A stretch of DNA of 64,000 bases, from contig OX387603.1 in assembly GCA_947568835.1 (NCBI GenBank), forward strand, positions 12,238,651-12,302,650. Reading direction: 5' to 3'. The DNA comes from Protonemura montana (taxonomy: Eukaryota > Arthropoda > Insecta > Plecoptera > Nemouridae). Numbering within the stretch: position 1 is the stretch's first letter; each line of letters opens with the position of its first letter. Position numbers and translations under genes: made by a program. Below are positions 47,816-59,805 of the stretch, in pieces. The notes under the pieces were generated by a model. The model ran no database searches and had not been told where the DNA came from. It worked only from the letters and a program-made list of their open reading frames with translations.

Positions 47816-50800
47816 ATTGAGGCTTGCTTCCCGTCGATTATTTAGCAGTGTCAAATAAATTACATGCATTGTTTACTATATAGATTGTAGGCCTACTTTC
47901 ACGCTCAAGAAATTGCCTTATTACGCCGAGCTAGTTACCGAAAGGAATTGGGTTTGTTGGTTGTTGATGAATGTACCTTCTCCTTTTCTTCAATTAAAAC
48001 CTTGCCCTTTTCGATCAAACGAAAGAGACAACCGCAGTAGCAAATAACCCAGTCCAAATGCATAGAGCGCATTTCATTTGGTAGAGACAGAGGTATATTA
48101 TTATGAACATATTCTTTAAAACATTGTTCGAATCAAAACCACAAAATGTTTTATTTAAACCTATCCTTCAATATCATCTTGCGGCTAAGAAATATTTATT
48201 GTTGGTCGACATTATCGATCAATCTAATCTATTGACTGCAAGCAGATATGTTTGTTTTGATCATGTTTTATTATCGTCGAATACTTGGTTTAGTACCGCG
48301 TCAAATGCATTGCTTACTCGAGCTCGTCTTCGTGTGATCATTACTCCGACCTACATATATAGCAATATAATTGCTTGAATATAAGTGAAGGGATTCTCGT
48401 GAACAAATGGGATAGAACAAATTGGAACCGTGTGTCTAATTTTATTATTATTTTAAATTAAGAAATGTAATTTAAAGGAACACCTAAATAAAATAAAACT
48501 ATCGGTAAACAGCAGTGACAGCATAGAGAGCTTGGAGTAGTACACTTAACAGCTGGCACACCTTGTCAATAGTTATACACCTTTCATTGTTATGTTTGGT
48601 GCATAGACGATTTCCACTGCAATTAGAGAACCTTTCAGAATTTACTATGCTCTAATCATGCAACCCTTTGGCGCTATTCAAATTTGGACTTGGTACAGAA
48701 TGAGAGAAAACATATTTAAGGTATTGATGTATTGAGAACTGCAAGGAGCAGTCTTATATAATTGTTGAGATTGTGAAAAAATAAATGTGGTACATTTACA
48801 CCTCCGAACTGATATTAGATTCTCAAGTTCCTTATCTTTTTCTATTTATCCAATCCTTGTCCAAGTTCTCCGGGGGAGGCTCACCTTTGAGACAAGTGTG
48901 TCTTTTCGAACTAAAATAGCTCCTAAATATAAGCCGAAATTGTCTAAAAGGGTCAATCTACCATTATTCTTAGAATCAGAAAGCATCCACTTTTGAGTTT
49001 TTATAAATTTAATTCAATATATCACTTGCCCTTCACGCAAATAAAGCAAAATCATTGTGTGCCGTACCTTTATACCATTTATCACAAATTTCTTTGTAAA
49101 GTGGTTTATAAACTATAAACAAAGTTCAAAAGACCAGTAGATCTTCGACCTAAGAAAACCTGCACCACGATAAGCACAACTAATAAGTAATTAGTGCACT
49201 AACAGAACAGCACCATAAATATCCACTGGAATGCCGCGACGTAGAAGATCGGCGGTATAGCCATAGAAATCACTAAGATACGTGAGAGATGCATGAACCC
49301 ATTTCCCTCTTTTGGTCTCTATTTTGCTCTGCACACAGCTATGCAGTTGTGAAGAAAGTTTTCTCGCCTTCTTATTCTAATTTCCATAAGCGATTCTCCA
49401 TTCGCGTAACGCGTTACAACCCACTTCCTTCCTGAGACCCGACAATTGTTGGATCATTGTTCACTATTTCCTATACTAGCATTGCCTTTCTCAACCACAC
49501 CAACAATGTGCCTGCCTGCATTATTTTGAGGATATAATAGCACGTATTTTAAACTATAAGACTGTCTATAAATCTGATGAGGAGCAAAACAATGGAGAGA
49601 AATGGATATGAGATCAGTAGTCCGAAGTGAGAGCCTAATGCACTAAAATGATGATAGTGAAGTATGTGTGTATTAGCACATGTTCGTACTAATGATGGTT
49701 AATTGTTGATGATTCTAGACGTGGTTGGTAATTAGAAGAAGTTGCATTGATTGCGAGTGAAGTGCAGTGTTTAATGACGGTTGGTATGTAGAGTACATGG
49801 CACTATGGATTCGCGGGCAAGGTGTTGGTCGTGTGAAAGTGTTAAGAGATTGGTGGGGATCGCGGGAAATGGTTTTCTATTGAAAGTCAGTGATCATAGA
49901 TGTGATTAGCGCGGGAAGATCGGGAATGGTTGGACATTATCGGGCATGGGTTACTTTTTACCATAATTTAAGAGGTTCTCTAGGTTATGTCATTGCCATC
50001 ATTACAAAGACAGTACCACAATGTCAATGCAATCAAGTACCTATGAGTTTAATTCCTATGAAATGAAGAAAGAGATCTTGTGAGTCGGATATATTTCAAT
50101 GATTACCGAAATATAAAAAGTTTTGGAGTTTTGTTTTGAGAAAAAATAAAGAAAGAGGCAATGAAGTCCTCCTCGTAAATGCTGCTCCTCGTTTACTCGC
50201 GAGATGTACGTGGTGTAAATGACAATCCGATTTTCTTATTTAAATCTTACACACAATCCCGTTCGCTCATTTTAAGTAAAAAAAAACTAGCCGGAATGAT
50301 ATTATAAAGTATAACCGTTCGATTAATTCAGTTTTTTTGTCTTCACATAAGTATGACTATGAGAAAAATGCGTACATTTTACGTCACTTTGCTTATTTTT
50401 CATAAAATGTATCGATACACGACAAAAAAATGTGTGAAACAGAAGTAAGTTTTCGTTTCCTATTACTTTTACCAAAAGTAAGCTCTCGCTTCCAAAAAGC
50501 ACATAAAAAAACATAGCTGCGAGCAATAAGTCTACTCCGCCAACTGACAAGTTACATTTTTATGATAATATCCCAAGTGTGATCATCATAGCATTCATCA
50601 TCAGAATATCTCGCAGTCATCGGTCGACGTACCTTACCTTACACTGTTATAGCCCCTCATATTATAGTGGTCTTGACCCAGTTAACAGGGTAACATCCGT
50701 TTTCACTTTCTCAGAGCTTGATTTGGTAACCGAGATGCTGGGGCAGGTCTGCACGCGATACCCCGGGGCGGCTGCGGTGTTCGACCAAAGCCAAAGGGTC

Positions 50801-51781
50801 GGTGAATTCGGGGCGGGTTTAAACCCAACCTAGGACTTGACAGGGACCTGAATTCGTGGGAAGAGATAAGTACTTTTTATGGTGCGTCCCAAAAACTCAG
50901 GTTTAATGATTTTTCAAGTTTTCAAGGAACAAATGGGATGGTTTTTGTTTGATTCGTGTTTATCTTGTTAGGTGTCGACATTTCAACACACCCGGACTCG
51001 ACTTAATTGTCATACTAACTCACGTACCTATCCTCATCCCTTCTCGGCAGGTGAACACAAGAAATAGAATTCCAATGCAATCCAAACCATCCGGCAACAA
51101 AGCCGAAAAACTATTTTGACAGCTAACATGTTTAAGAGGTAAATATTGACTTCAAAAAATTGCGTGAATAATAGCATTGTTAGAAACCGATGAATCTTGT
51201 TTTTGGAATACACTAAACCACATAAAACCTCCTGGAAGTAAACTTCTCTTACCGCGATTTCAATTACTGTAATTTAAATCAAATATGCCTTTAAATGTAC
51301 ACGCAGGTTGATTGTCGGATAGTATATATAGTAAATATAGTTGTAGGTACAAATATATTTTTTTTGCATTTTTGCAGATTTTCAAATATGAAATAATCCT
51401 ATGGTACTTAACAGACATTACAAACGTCTTTGAAACCAGGCGTTTGCGTCAATTAAAGATCTGCCAACATCGAGGACTGTACTCTAACGAGGTCTTTACG
51501 AGACCAAACCAGAAACCACATTTTTACTTCTCTTTTAACTGATAGCAATTACTATCATCGTCAACTGTAATTGATATCTGTGTAGCGATTATGATGAGTG
51601 ATGACACAACATCACGCTTCAGGCACAAAAATCTGCCATGAAAGCCGCGCGATCCCAAAATGTGGCCGATGGACCATACCATGGGCACACCCCAAGTTTG
51701 CCCCTGCCGAAGAACGACTCTCGCCCCACTGTCTAGGCACCATCATCGCCCCACTTTCCTTCGTGGACAGAACTGGAACAG

Positions 51782-51962
51782 TATAAGAGTGTTAGCGGAG
51801 AGGGGCGCACCTGACTTTCTTCCTGCAGCCTTCGAGAGAGACGGTGCAACTCGGCGAAGACGGTGGTTTTGTGTTAGGAAGAGAGAGAATTTCGTTGTGT
51901 GATTTCTTCGGTGGTTACCGGCGACCAAATTTTATTGCTGCCTTGGGATAATCTTTTAACAG
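51782..51962 (+). promoter_or_regulatory. TATA promoter and 5' non-coding exon
   Basis: TATAAGAG at 51782 lies about 30 bp before CTGACTT (51811), which fits an arthropod initiator. From there to 51962 the sequence has no ATG at all and ends at a strong donor (AACAG|GTGAGT). The content is richer in GC and purine blocks than its surroundings. I infer a 5' untranslated exon of about 150 nt. The next plausible plus-strand acceptor followed by a coding exon is at 59805/59806, so it probably belongs to the secreted-protein gene there. Confidence 0.5.
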
Positions 51963-52264
51963 GTGAGTGTTTTTTGGCCGGATTGGTTTTTTTTTGTGGT
52001 GTTGTTTAAAAGAGTGCAACACTTCAGTTGATGGTTGTTGGTACTTTGAGTTAATTTAAAACTTAATGTGCTTAGATGTTCAGGCTGTCGACCTATAATT
52101 ATGTTTGTGGTTATCTTTCTTGCTTTCGGTGGTAATTCCTCAAAGAAAATTATTGATAAAACGTTGATACTTGCGTCAAACAAGTTCCTATTTTTTGGTT
52201 GTGAACATTTTTAAACAGTTAACTTGTGAGTACTTGAAGACTCTTGACTCTAAATTAGAAGAAA

Positions 52265-52391
52265 GATGCTGGTGATGTAGTTGGCGGTTTTGCTCTGTTT
52301 GGTTTGACTTTTGGACCTGGGTCCTGGGTCCTTTTTAGGACTAACAGTAAATTGAAACAGAGCAAAACCGTCCATTACTACACCATCAGAT
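52265..52391. repeat. Long imperfect hairpin, microRNA-precursor-like
   Basis: CGGTTTTGCTCTGTTT (52285-52300) pairs perfectly with 52355-52370, and pairing extends outward for about 20 more positions with few mismatches (GATG...GTAGTTGG against CCATTACTAC...ATC). The 54-nt interior contains its own GGGTCCT/AGGACT pairing. Size and shape are compatible with a microRNA hairpin, or with a small foldback transposon. Confidence 0.55.
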
Positions 52392-52826
52392 CGCGGATCT
52401 GAACCACTTCACCATTCCAAGACTTTGTTGCAGCGTAAATATTCAGTTGCATTTCAAATATATAGCGAATATCTGTGGTTATTTTATATTTGCGGCCGCA
52501 GTGGTGGGTCAGCCCGGATGTGGGATCGTAAGACAATGAGCAAGTGAAAGATACAGCGACTACACTTGCAGCTAGGGTTTTGAGTGCAATGATGCTTACA
52601 GAGCTCGAGACTGCGCGTCAAAACCAAACTAAGTCGAGCGAAACGCATGTAGGTTTTGTTTGTTTTACACCTTCAAGACAGAATTCGTTGAATTCAACTG
52701 TACGTAGACATTCGTTTCCAGAAGATTCACGTGTAGATAACATTTATTTTGATGACATATGTTCGATTGAATTGATTGTAAAAAGATTTAAATATTTAGT
52801 GTTAAATAATAAAATGTATTTTTTAG

Positions 52827-52856
52827 TATATATATATTATATATATATATATATAT
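52827..52856. repeat. (AT)n microsatellite
   Basis: An almost pure TA/AT dinucleotide run with one interruption, followed by a T tract. Confidence 0.8.
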
Positions 52857-55800
52857 TTTTTTTAACTAAGTCGAAAAAAAGGAAGACTAGGTCAAAGCTA
52901 AAGCAAGAAAGAGTTTGATCGAGACTACCCTGCTAAATGCATCCTTGATGACAGACGGAAGTCCCCATCAGCTGACACGGAATGCGCTTTTATATGTGAG
53001 GCTTCACTATTCGTAGTGGACTGAACGTAACGGTGAGAGGACAAAAAGCAATCTGCCTCCGAAATTCACCTACTTTTACCATAAAAATACAATTAGGGAT
53101 TCTATTATTATTTCAGTTTACTTTTTTAGCAGACAGAGTGATTCGAAATCTGCATTTCACTTGGTGGACTAGATGTGTGACCAGATTTTAACAAAAAATT
53201 AAAACCAGTGGCTGAAATATTATGGTATCTTAGAGGAATTTTGAACAACTTTGAACAAGATTCTTGTACTCATGCTAAAAATAACACACTTTTTATGTAT
53301 GTAGTGATGCTGGATCCAGACCATGTATTTAATTCTGAAGACATTTCATAACTTCGTGCCAATTTCGCTCATAATTTGATACCTTAATCTTGATAGCAAG
53401 ATCTAATTAAGCAATGCAAGCAACTCATTTAATTACATACCCACATGCTGTCGCGATCTTGTCTAAGACCATGCCATTACACGCTATTCAAAACACGTGC
53501 CAACAATTGACTGCCAAATACCGATCGCAACCGATTGCGCAACGAAACTCACCTCATCAAAATCGATTATGTTTTCAATCGAAAGCTTATATCACTCGAC
53601 AAAATGACACATGAATAGTTTTTTTTCAGATCACGATTCTGTCACAAAATCTTTAAATCGTTCACTAGACAAATTCGCCACGCGTTTTGTCTGACTTTTT
53701 ATAAATTACACGGTAAAGTGAGATTCAAATTTCACGTTGTATTTTTAAGAATTTGTTCAATTCAAAGTAAAGCGTTCCTAAAACGCTTGACTGACCAGGC
53801 ATACTATACACTGAAATTATCGCGAATACCCTGTATTAACATCAATAAAACTATTATTTAATTTTTATACACGCGATTTCACGGTGTTTTAAACGAAAAG
53901 CAAACGAAACGGTGTCATGCACTCTCTCGCCTAACTATAGTCCTGGCCAAAGACTGTCCTGACTAAACCGATTCAAGGAAGCGACAATTGTCATTTTTCG
54001 CGACAAAATAATTTAAAGTCTGTTATGTAACTAATAGACCAGTTTTACTCTACATGCTTGCTCATCAATTGATAACTATTTTCTTTTCTCTTTTGATAAA
54101 TGCAGATGGTCAGTTAAAATTAACAAAATTAACGGCACATAGTTTGTTTTATTAGAAGCACCGTGTTAGATTTCTGCAATAATTTGTTTACACTAGCTCT
54201 TATTGCAAAAATTCCTCTAGATGGCTTTGAAATGGGTATTCTTTTAAAAAAATGTACTATAACACTGTCACAGAAAAGAAAGGTTTTTATTTTAATTTCG
54301 ATTGAATCTTGAACGAAGCTAGGCCCAAAGTGATATCAGCTTTTTTAATTTTAAACTATCTCCGTATACGGAACTGCCTTCTTGATTCCATAATAGTTGA
54401 GAGCTGTTATGGGAAGCACCTAAAGCAAATCATGCAAATTATTTCCTGATCGAAACTCTGTAACTTTTAATTCCTTACTGAAACTGGAAGTGCCTTTAGC
54501 TAAAGTCATGCGGTTTCGACGCCAGTTCCTATAGAGTAGCATAAGTATCTAGTAGAAGAAGGTAAAAGTCTAAGAGTATCTCGATCGTTAATAAAACATA
54601 CTGGTACGTGCGAGACGTACGACCCTTTGGGCACAATTCACTCTCACTTTGATCATCAGCTTGTTTCGCCTCTCGATTCAGTTTATTGCTCTCGAAAGCG
54701 GTCGTTCATCATTATGGAACGCGGGATGTCCGAGTAATATGATTAGAGACCATTATGGAGGGTATCTGTTAACAGGGACAGAGAGCAAAAGGGTCACCAC
54801 CTGCAAACACCTTTCTCGGTCGATTGGGATCAGACCACCGACCGACAAGCTGTGTGTCTAGAGACAAAGGGCAAGCCCCGAACTTGTCGAAAGTGTGCCA
54901 ATCGGGTGATGAAGCCGAGAGTGAAACTGTTCAAACTTGGAAGACACATGAGCCACAGAAAATGCATCGAAAGTTGAAATTTTTGTTCACGATGAAAAAT
55001 TAATAAAATATTAGTTGTTTTGTTTTTCGTGTTTGTGAATAGGCATATTTAATAAATTAACGGTTCTCTTTTTTTTTAGTTCGATTAATACGGTGGGTAA
55101 CTTTAATTTGATGACTAGCTAATTAAACGCGATCCTGGTTCCTAAACGTAAAACTATTTCGTAGACCATTGTCACGAGCATTTGGAGCATTTTTGCCATT
55201 CGATCCGTATAACAATGTGCGTTGAGGATCTTTTCATTCATGATATATCATGTGTTGTCTCATATGAGCAAAACAAAGCATTTATGTGTTCCTATAGGTC
55301 TTGCTAAACTGATGAATTTTCTTTTTTCTTACAATTCAAGTGGTATACTCGAATCGAAAGTGAACAATTGTCGACCTGGATCTTAAAGTCTAGGGACACT
55401 CAGAACAGTGATGAGAGGACAAATACGAAATGTCACCAGAGGAAAACCAGAAATTTCGCAACTATCCCCAAGTTCAAGTCTACAATTCAAGGTCGCTCTC
55501 TATCGGGTTTCTGGTTTCGGGAAATTTCAATGGCAGAACTTTCTGCCGTCAACGAAACAACGGCATGATCTTCGAAAGGAGAAAGTCAGCATCGAATTGA
55601 AAGGTCGAGTATGGTTCACCGGTTCCTTGGGGTTTTCTTCAAGTGCTTGATCGTGATTTCTGGAGTAGTTAGGGCTTCGTTACTCACGATATCTGTGCAG
55701 GGCGTTATTATGTCAGCAGGGAGGAGGCTTGTAGTGATATCACTGTTTCAGTTGAATATTCGTTAGAGTAAAATATAAATTTTTGCTATTAATGAGACTG

Positions 55801-58021
55801 GCCTGACTGAAAGATGAAAATTGAATAAATTACCCTGGCATTGAATAAAGGTTTGATGGTCTAGACCTGTGAGATCCGTGCACGAGCAAAAAGCACAATA
55901 TGTCGAATGGTTCCGGCTTCTCGTTAGAAAATACCCCGAAATCTGTAATACCAGCACGATAAAAATCAAGACTATTATTGTCTGATTCATTATCACATAT
56001 TTAAAATCTAATTATTTGATTTCGTGAACTAGTATAATAATGTATTGACAGCTGCAGTTATACGTCGTGTTCCCCGAGATGTTATCAGTTGGTTACATTT
56101 TAACTTTCAAATGCTGCCTACATTGCCTAAGGGCATCGGATTGGTCATTTTACATGTTGAAATACAAAACAGATCGACCAATGTTTCCGTAATTTATTTT
56201 TACAACACGCGAAGGTAATACAAATATTTTAAATTAAATCGATCGCCACAAGGAATTTACTTTGTTTTTACATCATCGAAATTCCATATGGAAAGACCAT
56301 GACGAATTTCAAAATCTAATTGTGTACCAGAATTTAAACGTCTGGTTCCTGCAGGCGATAACCAAAAGACCGTTACGCGTTTAAAAAAATACGCGATTTT
56401 AGTTGTAACGATTTGTCGAATCCAATTGCGTAAAACCTTCTGCAGTGAGATGAGACCGAACGCCCGTCCGCGCACTCGAGCGCAATGCATTTCTAATTGC
56501 CAAATGCTAATTGCCAACCATCGTGACTATGCAATTGAGCCAGTGAACTATATTCCTCGCACTTGTAGTTTTCTAGGCGGCTGCATGGAGCACGCGAGTA
56601 CAAACCGTAATTTAATCTTCTCTCACGATGACCAGGAGATCTTCTGTCTGCATGCACAGAAGCTGTCTGCTTCTCAGGTTGCTTGAGGTCTGATGGACTT
56701 GTCTCGGTCTACCTAGGAATCTTATGTAGTGGTCATGCAATTGCATCTCTTTTTGTTAAAAATACACGCGTGAAATGAGCTCACAACAATCTTTAAACTT
56801 GAATAAGACAAAATCATGCAATTATTAAGATCCACGTAAAATTAAGTTACAACAGATTATCTTTTGTGTGTGTTAAATTGAATCTATGTGCAAAATTCTA
56901 CAAGTAACGTGTGGTACTTAATTCGAATTACACGCAAAATAGTACATGCTTGCCAACCCGAACTTTTAAATTATGCTTATTTCATTTACCATTATCAATG
57001 TCTATCCTGAGGAATATCTTTGAGTACACGTGATAGTCACGATTTATAGCCATTGCTGCGCACTATAGCTATAATAAATGCATAAGTGCAATTTATTGCA
57101 TTTTCCAGATGTAATCAAAATGAAATCGCTCGTTCTCTGCGGTATCGATAAAGCATTCTCGGAAACCACTGCACGGCCAGGTTTTGATATCGTGCTTTCT
57201 CAAAGACATTAGTTACTGACCATTCTTGACCAAGCCTCCAAGGAAGACATTGTTATAGCAAGAAATGGTTCACGATCATAATGAGCTGGCAGAAATTCTC
57301 CAATGATTTCTGATGTCCGATGTATAGTGGAACAATGCGATAGCTATACGGTACGGCCTAGATCGCAAACCATCAGGATGTGTATCAAAAGTAAATGTAT
57401 CCTTACTTTCCAATGTAATAATAACAATAATTAGCAGAATCAACAAAGGAAACGACCGAGTTTGATTGCATAGAGAATGTTTCGACATTTTTTTAGGCTC
57501 GAACTAAGTTTTTGTCGTGGTTTTTTAAGCGTTCGATGACTGGTGAAACGTAGTGTACTCACACTATCATTGGTGTTTGCTGGTAATTCGGTGTCATTTT
57601 TACAAGCGATTTCCTAGTGGATAGCAATTATCGGCAGTAATGAGTGAACATCGGCCACTAGGAGGTTTCGAAAACAAATAACACACATTCCGTCGGCTTT
57701 CGGCTGGGCACGCGATCATATGTGGGCAGGACGATTGTTTGAAGACCGAAATAGAGACTTTCTGTTTCGGTCGCGCATTCATGTCACCGGACATGAACGG
57801 GGTTACGGATCATTGCTTTTAGGCTCGAAATAAAAGTGTGCGTGTACTACTTGTGAGTTTTCATTTTTTGAAAACGAACTTTTAGACAATAAGCAAGATG
57901 ATATTAGTTTTCAGAGAGATTGTTAGAGATTTCTGCACTTGTTATTTATCGAACTAACACTGCAATTTTGATCTAGACCAAATTTATAAAAGCGCATCGA
58001 ACTTTATGTTTAAATTTCAGT

Positions 58022-58080
58022 ATGATCAGAGCAACACCCGCGATAGGTAGAGATCGGGTTCAAGTCCCCGGCTGGAAATG
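58022..58080 (+). repeat. tRNA-like element
   Basis: TGATCAGAGCAACACCCGC resembles an A-box region, and GGTTCAAGTCC (58057-58067) is a B-box match, followed by CCGGCTGG as in a tRNA 3' stem. The spacing is slightly short and the 5' acceptor strand does not pair, so it is probably a tRNA-derived SINE fragment. Confidence 0.45.
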
Positions 58081-59313
58081 TTTGATAGGATTAGTGTTCC
58101 TGATAGTAAAATACTCTTCCCATTGGAAATATTTGCATTTTAACTCAGATTTCCCAGCTTTTCAGTGTGAGTAAAACGATGAAAGAATATGAGCAAATAC
58201 TCAACACGATGTAAATACACTCAGCGTCGACCACATCTATCTATTTGAAAATGTGCACTAGCTAATCCACCTTCTTATGTGGTTTTTTTTTTTTTTGTTT
58301 GCATCGAAAGACCAAGGTCGTGACCAGCGATCGCCCCTTAGACTTAACGAACGAGTTTTGTTCATTTTTCTATAAATAGCACCTCTTATTTCTTACCTTC
58401 TTCATAAACATGAACCGTTTTGATATCACTGTATGAACTCAAATTAGTCATATTCGTTGCCAACTTTGAAAACAAAAAATACTATTCAATGGTAGATTCA
58501 ACGCTTGGTAGCCAACGTCTGACAGCGTCTCAAATCTGCTTTCTTAAGTTACCGCGTGTATAGGAAAGTTTAACCTATGGTAAGGTAAGCAATAAACCAG
58601 CCTCAGGCTATCGGCAACAATTAATGCATGTGTCGAAGGCGGTTTGATAAGTAATTTTAATTTCACGCCCAATTTAGGAATGCATTTCATGCAAAAATTG
58701 CTCTGATCTAATGTAGCATCGCAGCAGATTAGTTTTGCAACTTTAAGCTGGACTTGAAATTATCTCGACACCAGTGAAAGTAGCGACTGCGTGGTGACAG
58801 CCCCAAAACGTTTAAAAAAACCGAGAAGAATGGTTGAAAAGCTGCATCCAATTATTGCCCACAAGAATTTGCCATCATTGACAGATGCTAGCTACGATGG
58901 CGCGCAGAATCTGTTGGGACATGCGACACACTGTTTTGATGACGAAGGGAAAAGAAAGTGAATCTATGACAAACTTGATTGAGATTATAAATTCTTGTGA
59001 AATTATCTCCATCGGTATTTTTGGGTTGGGCGTTTCGTCTAATGGAACATACTCTAGGAGGGCTCTGAGTCACAAATGAAGAGGTTGTGAAACAGACGAG
59101 AATTCGTATATCACTTGGGGCAGAGTGTTTTCATTGTTGGGAATTTCAATATGACCTCTTAATTCTTGATTAAATGCACTAAATGCTTTTAGGGATTTCA
59201 GATTGTATTATAAAAAGAAAACTATACCTATTTTAGGGTATGAGTATTTCTTATAAGAAACATTCTCTAACCATTTGCTCTGCAAATTGAATTGACCGAC
59301 CTATCACTGAAAT

Positions 59314-59718
59314 TCAGCGCCTACCAAAACAAAAAGGGGTGAAAGTCATCTTGTTCTGGTTTGAAAAACTGTTCACAAGTTCGAGCAGCCGCCTTTCGAC
59401 AGATTTAGTCGCTGCTCGACGAAGTTTTTCCGCACCCGCGGTCACAAGAAACGCAGACTGAAAAAAATAACCCATTCGTTCAAACATCGTCTGGCTTGAT
59501 CTTATTCCCGACAAGGCACGGTTTATTGTGTCGTCATTCGCTACACCATGGGGCGTTGCATCTTGTACCATTGGGTGTAACGCACATTGTTCAATGTAAC
59601 ATTTATTAAGCTTCGTCACAAGCATCTCACTGCCCTTAATTGGCCAATGACATTGAGTAATAACCTGGTTGTGGTAGGTTCTGCTGTCGCGAAGTAGTGA
59701 AGGAAGCCATATCCTCAT
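59314..59718 (-). CDS. Unrecognised 134-aa ORF
   Basis: A single uninterrupted ATG-to-stop frame on minus, just upstream of and divergent from the secreted-protein coding exon. The composition is mixed, with a few Cys and a basic, helical C-terminus (EKLRRAATKSVERRLLELV). No signal peptide, domain or family is recognised. It may be a transposon remnant, an orphan gene or chance. It lies inside the inferred first intron. Confidence 0.22.
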   Translation of the reverse strand: MRIWLPSLLRDSRTYHNQVITQCHWPIKGSEMLVTKLNKCYIEQCALHPMVQDATPHGVANDDTINRALSGIRSSQTMFERMGYFFQSAFLVTAGAEKLRRAATKSVERRLLELVNSFSNQNKMTFTPFCFGRR

Positions 59719-59805
59719 ACTTCATTGCCTTCGTAACCCAGACGCAAATCTAGTCAGATATAAAATGAAGCAGACTTTTGCTAAAACTTCGCCTTCTGAT
59801 TACAG

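Larger units (their letters stand above)
39010..51780. other. 12.8 kb AT-rich region without a convincing gene
   Basis: RBM8A's promoter should lie in the first few hundred bases. I see no conserved protein. The region contains an (AAT)n microsatellite (39541-39561), a GC-richer patch (43720-44370) with a degenerate direct repeat, tRNA-like elements, a 22-bp perfect palindrome, a cluster of TGASTCA motifs and a few weak ORFs described separately. It may hold distal regulatory DNA of the gene that starts near 51.8 kb, but nothing proves this. Confidence 0.5.
51963..59805 (+). other. Inferred 7.8 kb first intron of the secreted-protein gene
   Basis: AT-rich DNA with no recognisable coding exon. 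It contains a foldback hairpin (52265-52391), an AT microsatellite (about 52827-52856), a tRNA-like element (58022-58080), poly-T runs, and unrecognised ORFs at 59314-59718 and 55763-55990 on minus. Its status as an intron rests on the promoter/exon model at 51782-51962. Confidence 0.4.

Noticed and set aside
52544-52918. Plus-strand 124-aa ORF
   Set aside because: Its second half is an AT microsatellite translated as Tyr/Ile runs. There is no start context or homology.
59755-59765. TATAAA directly before the ATG at 59765 as promoter and start
   Set aside because: It would leave no room for a 5' UTR. A good splice acceptor at 59805 and a signal peptide beginning at the second ATG (59828) give a better model.
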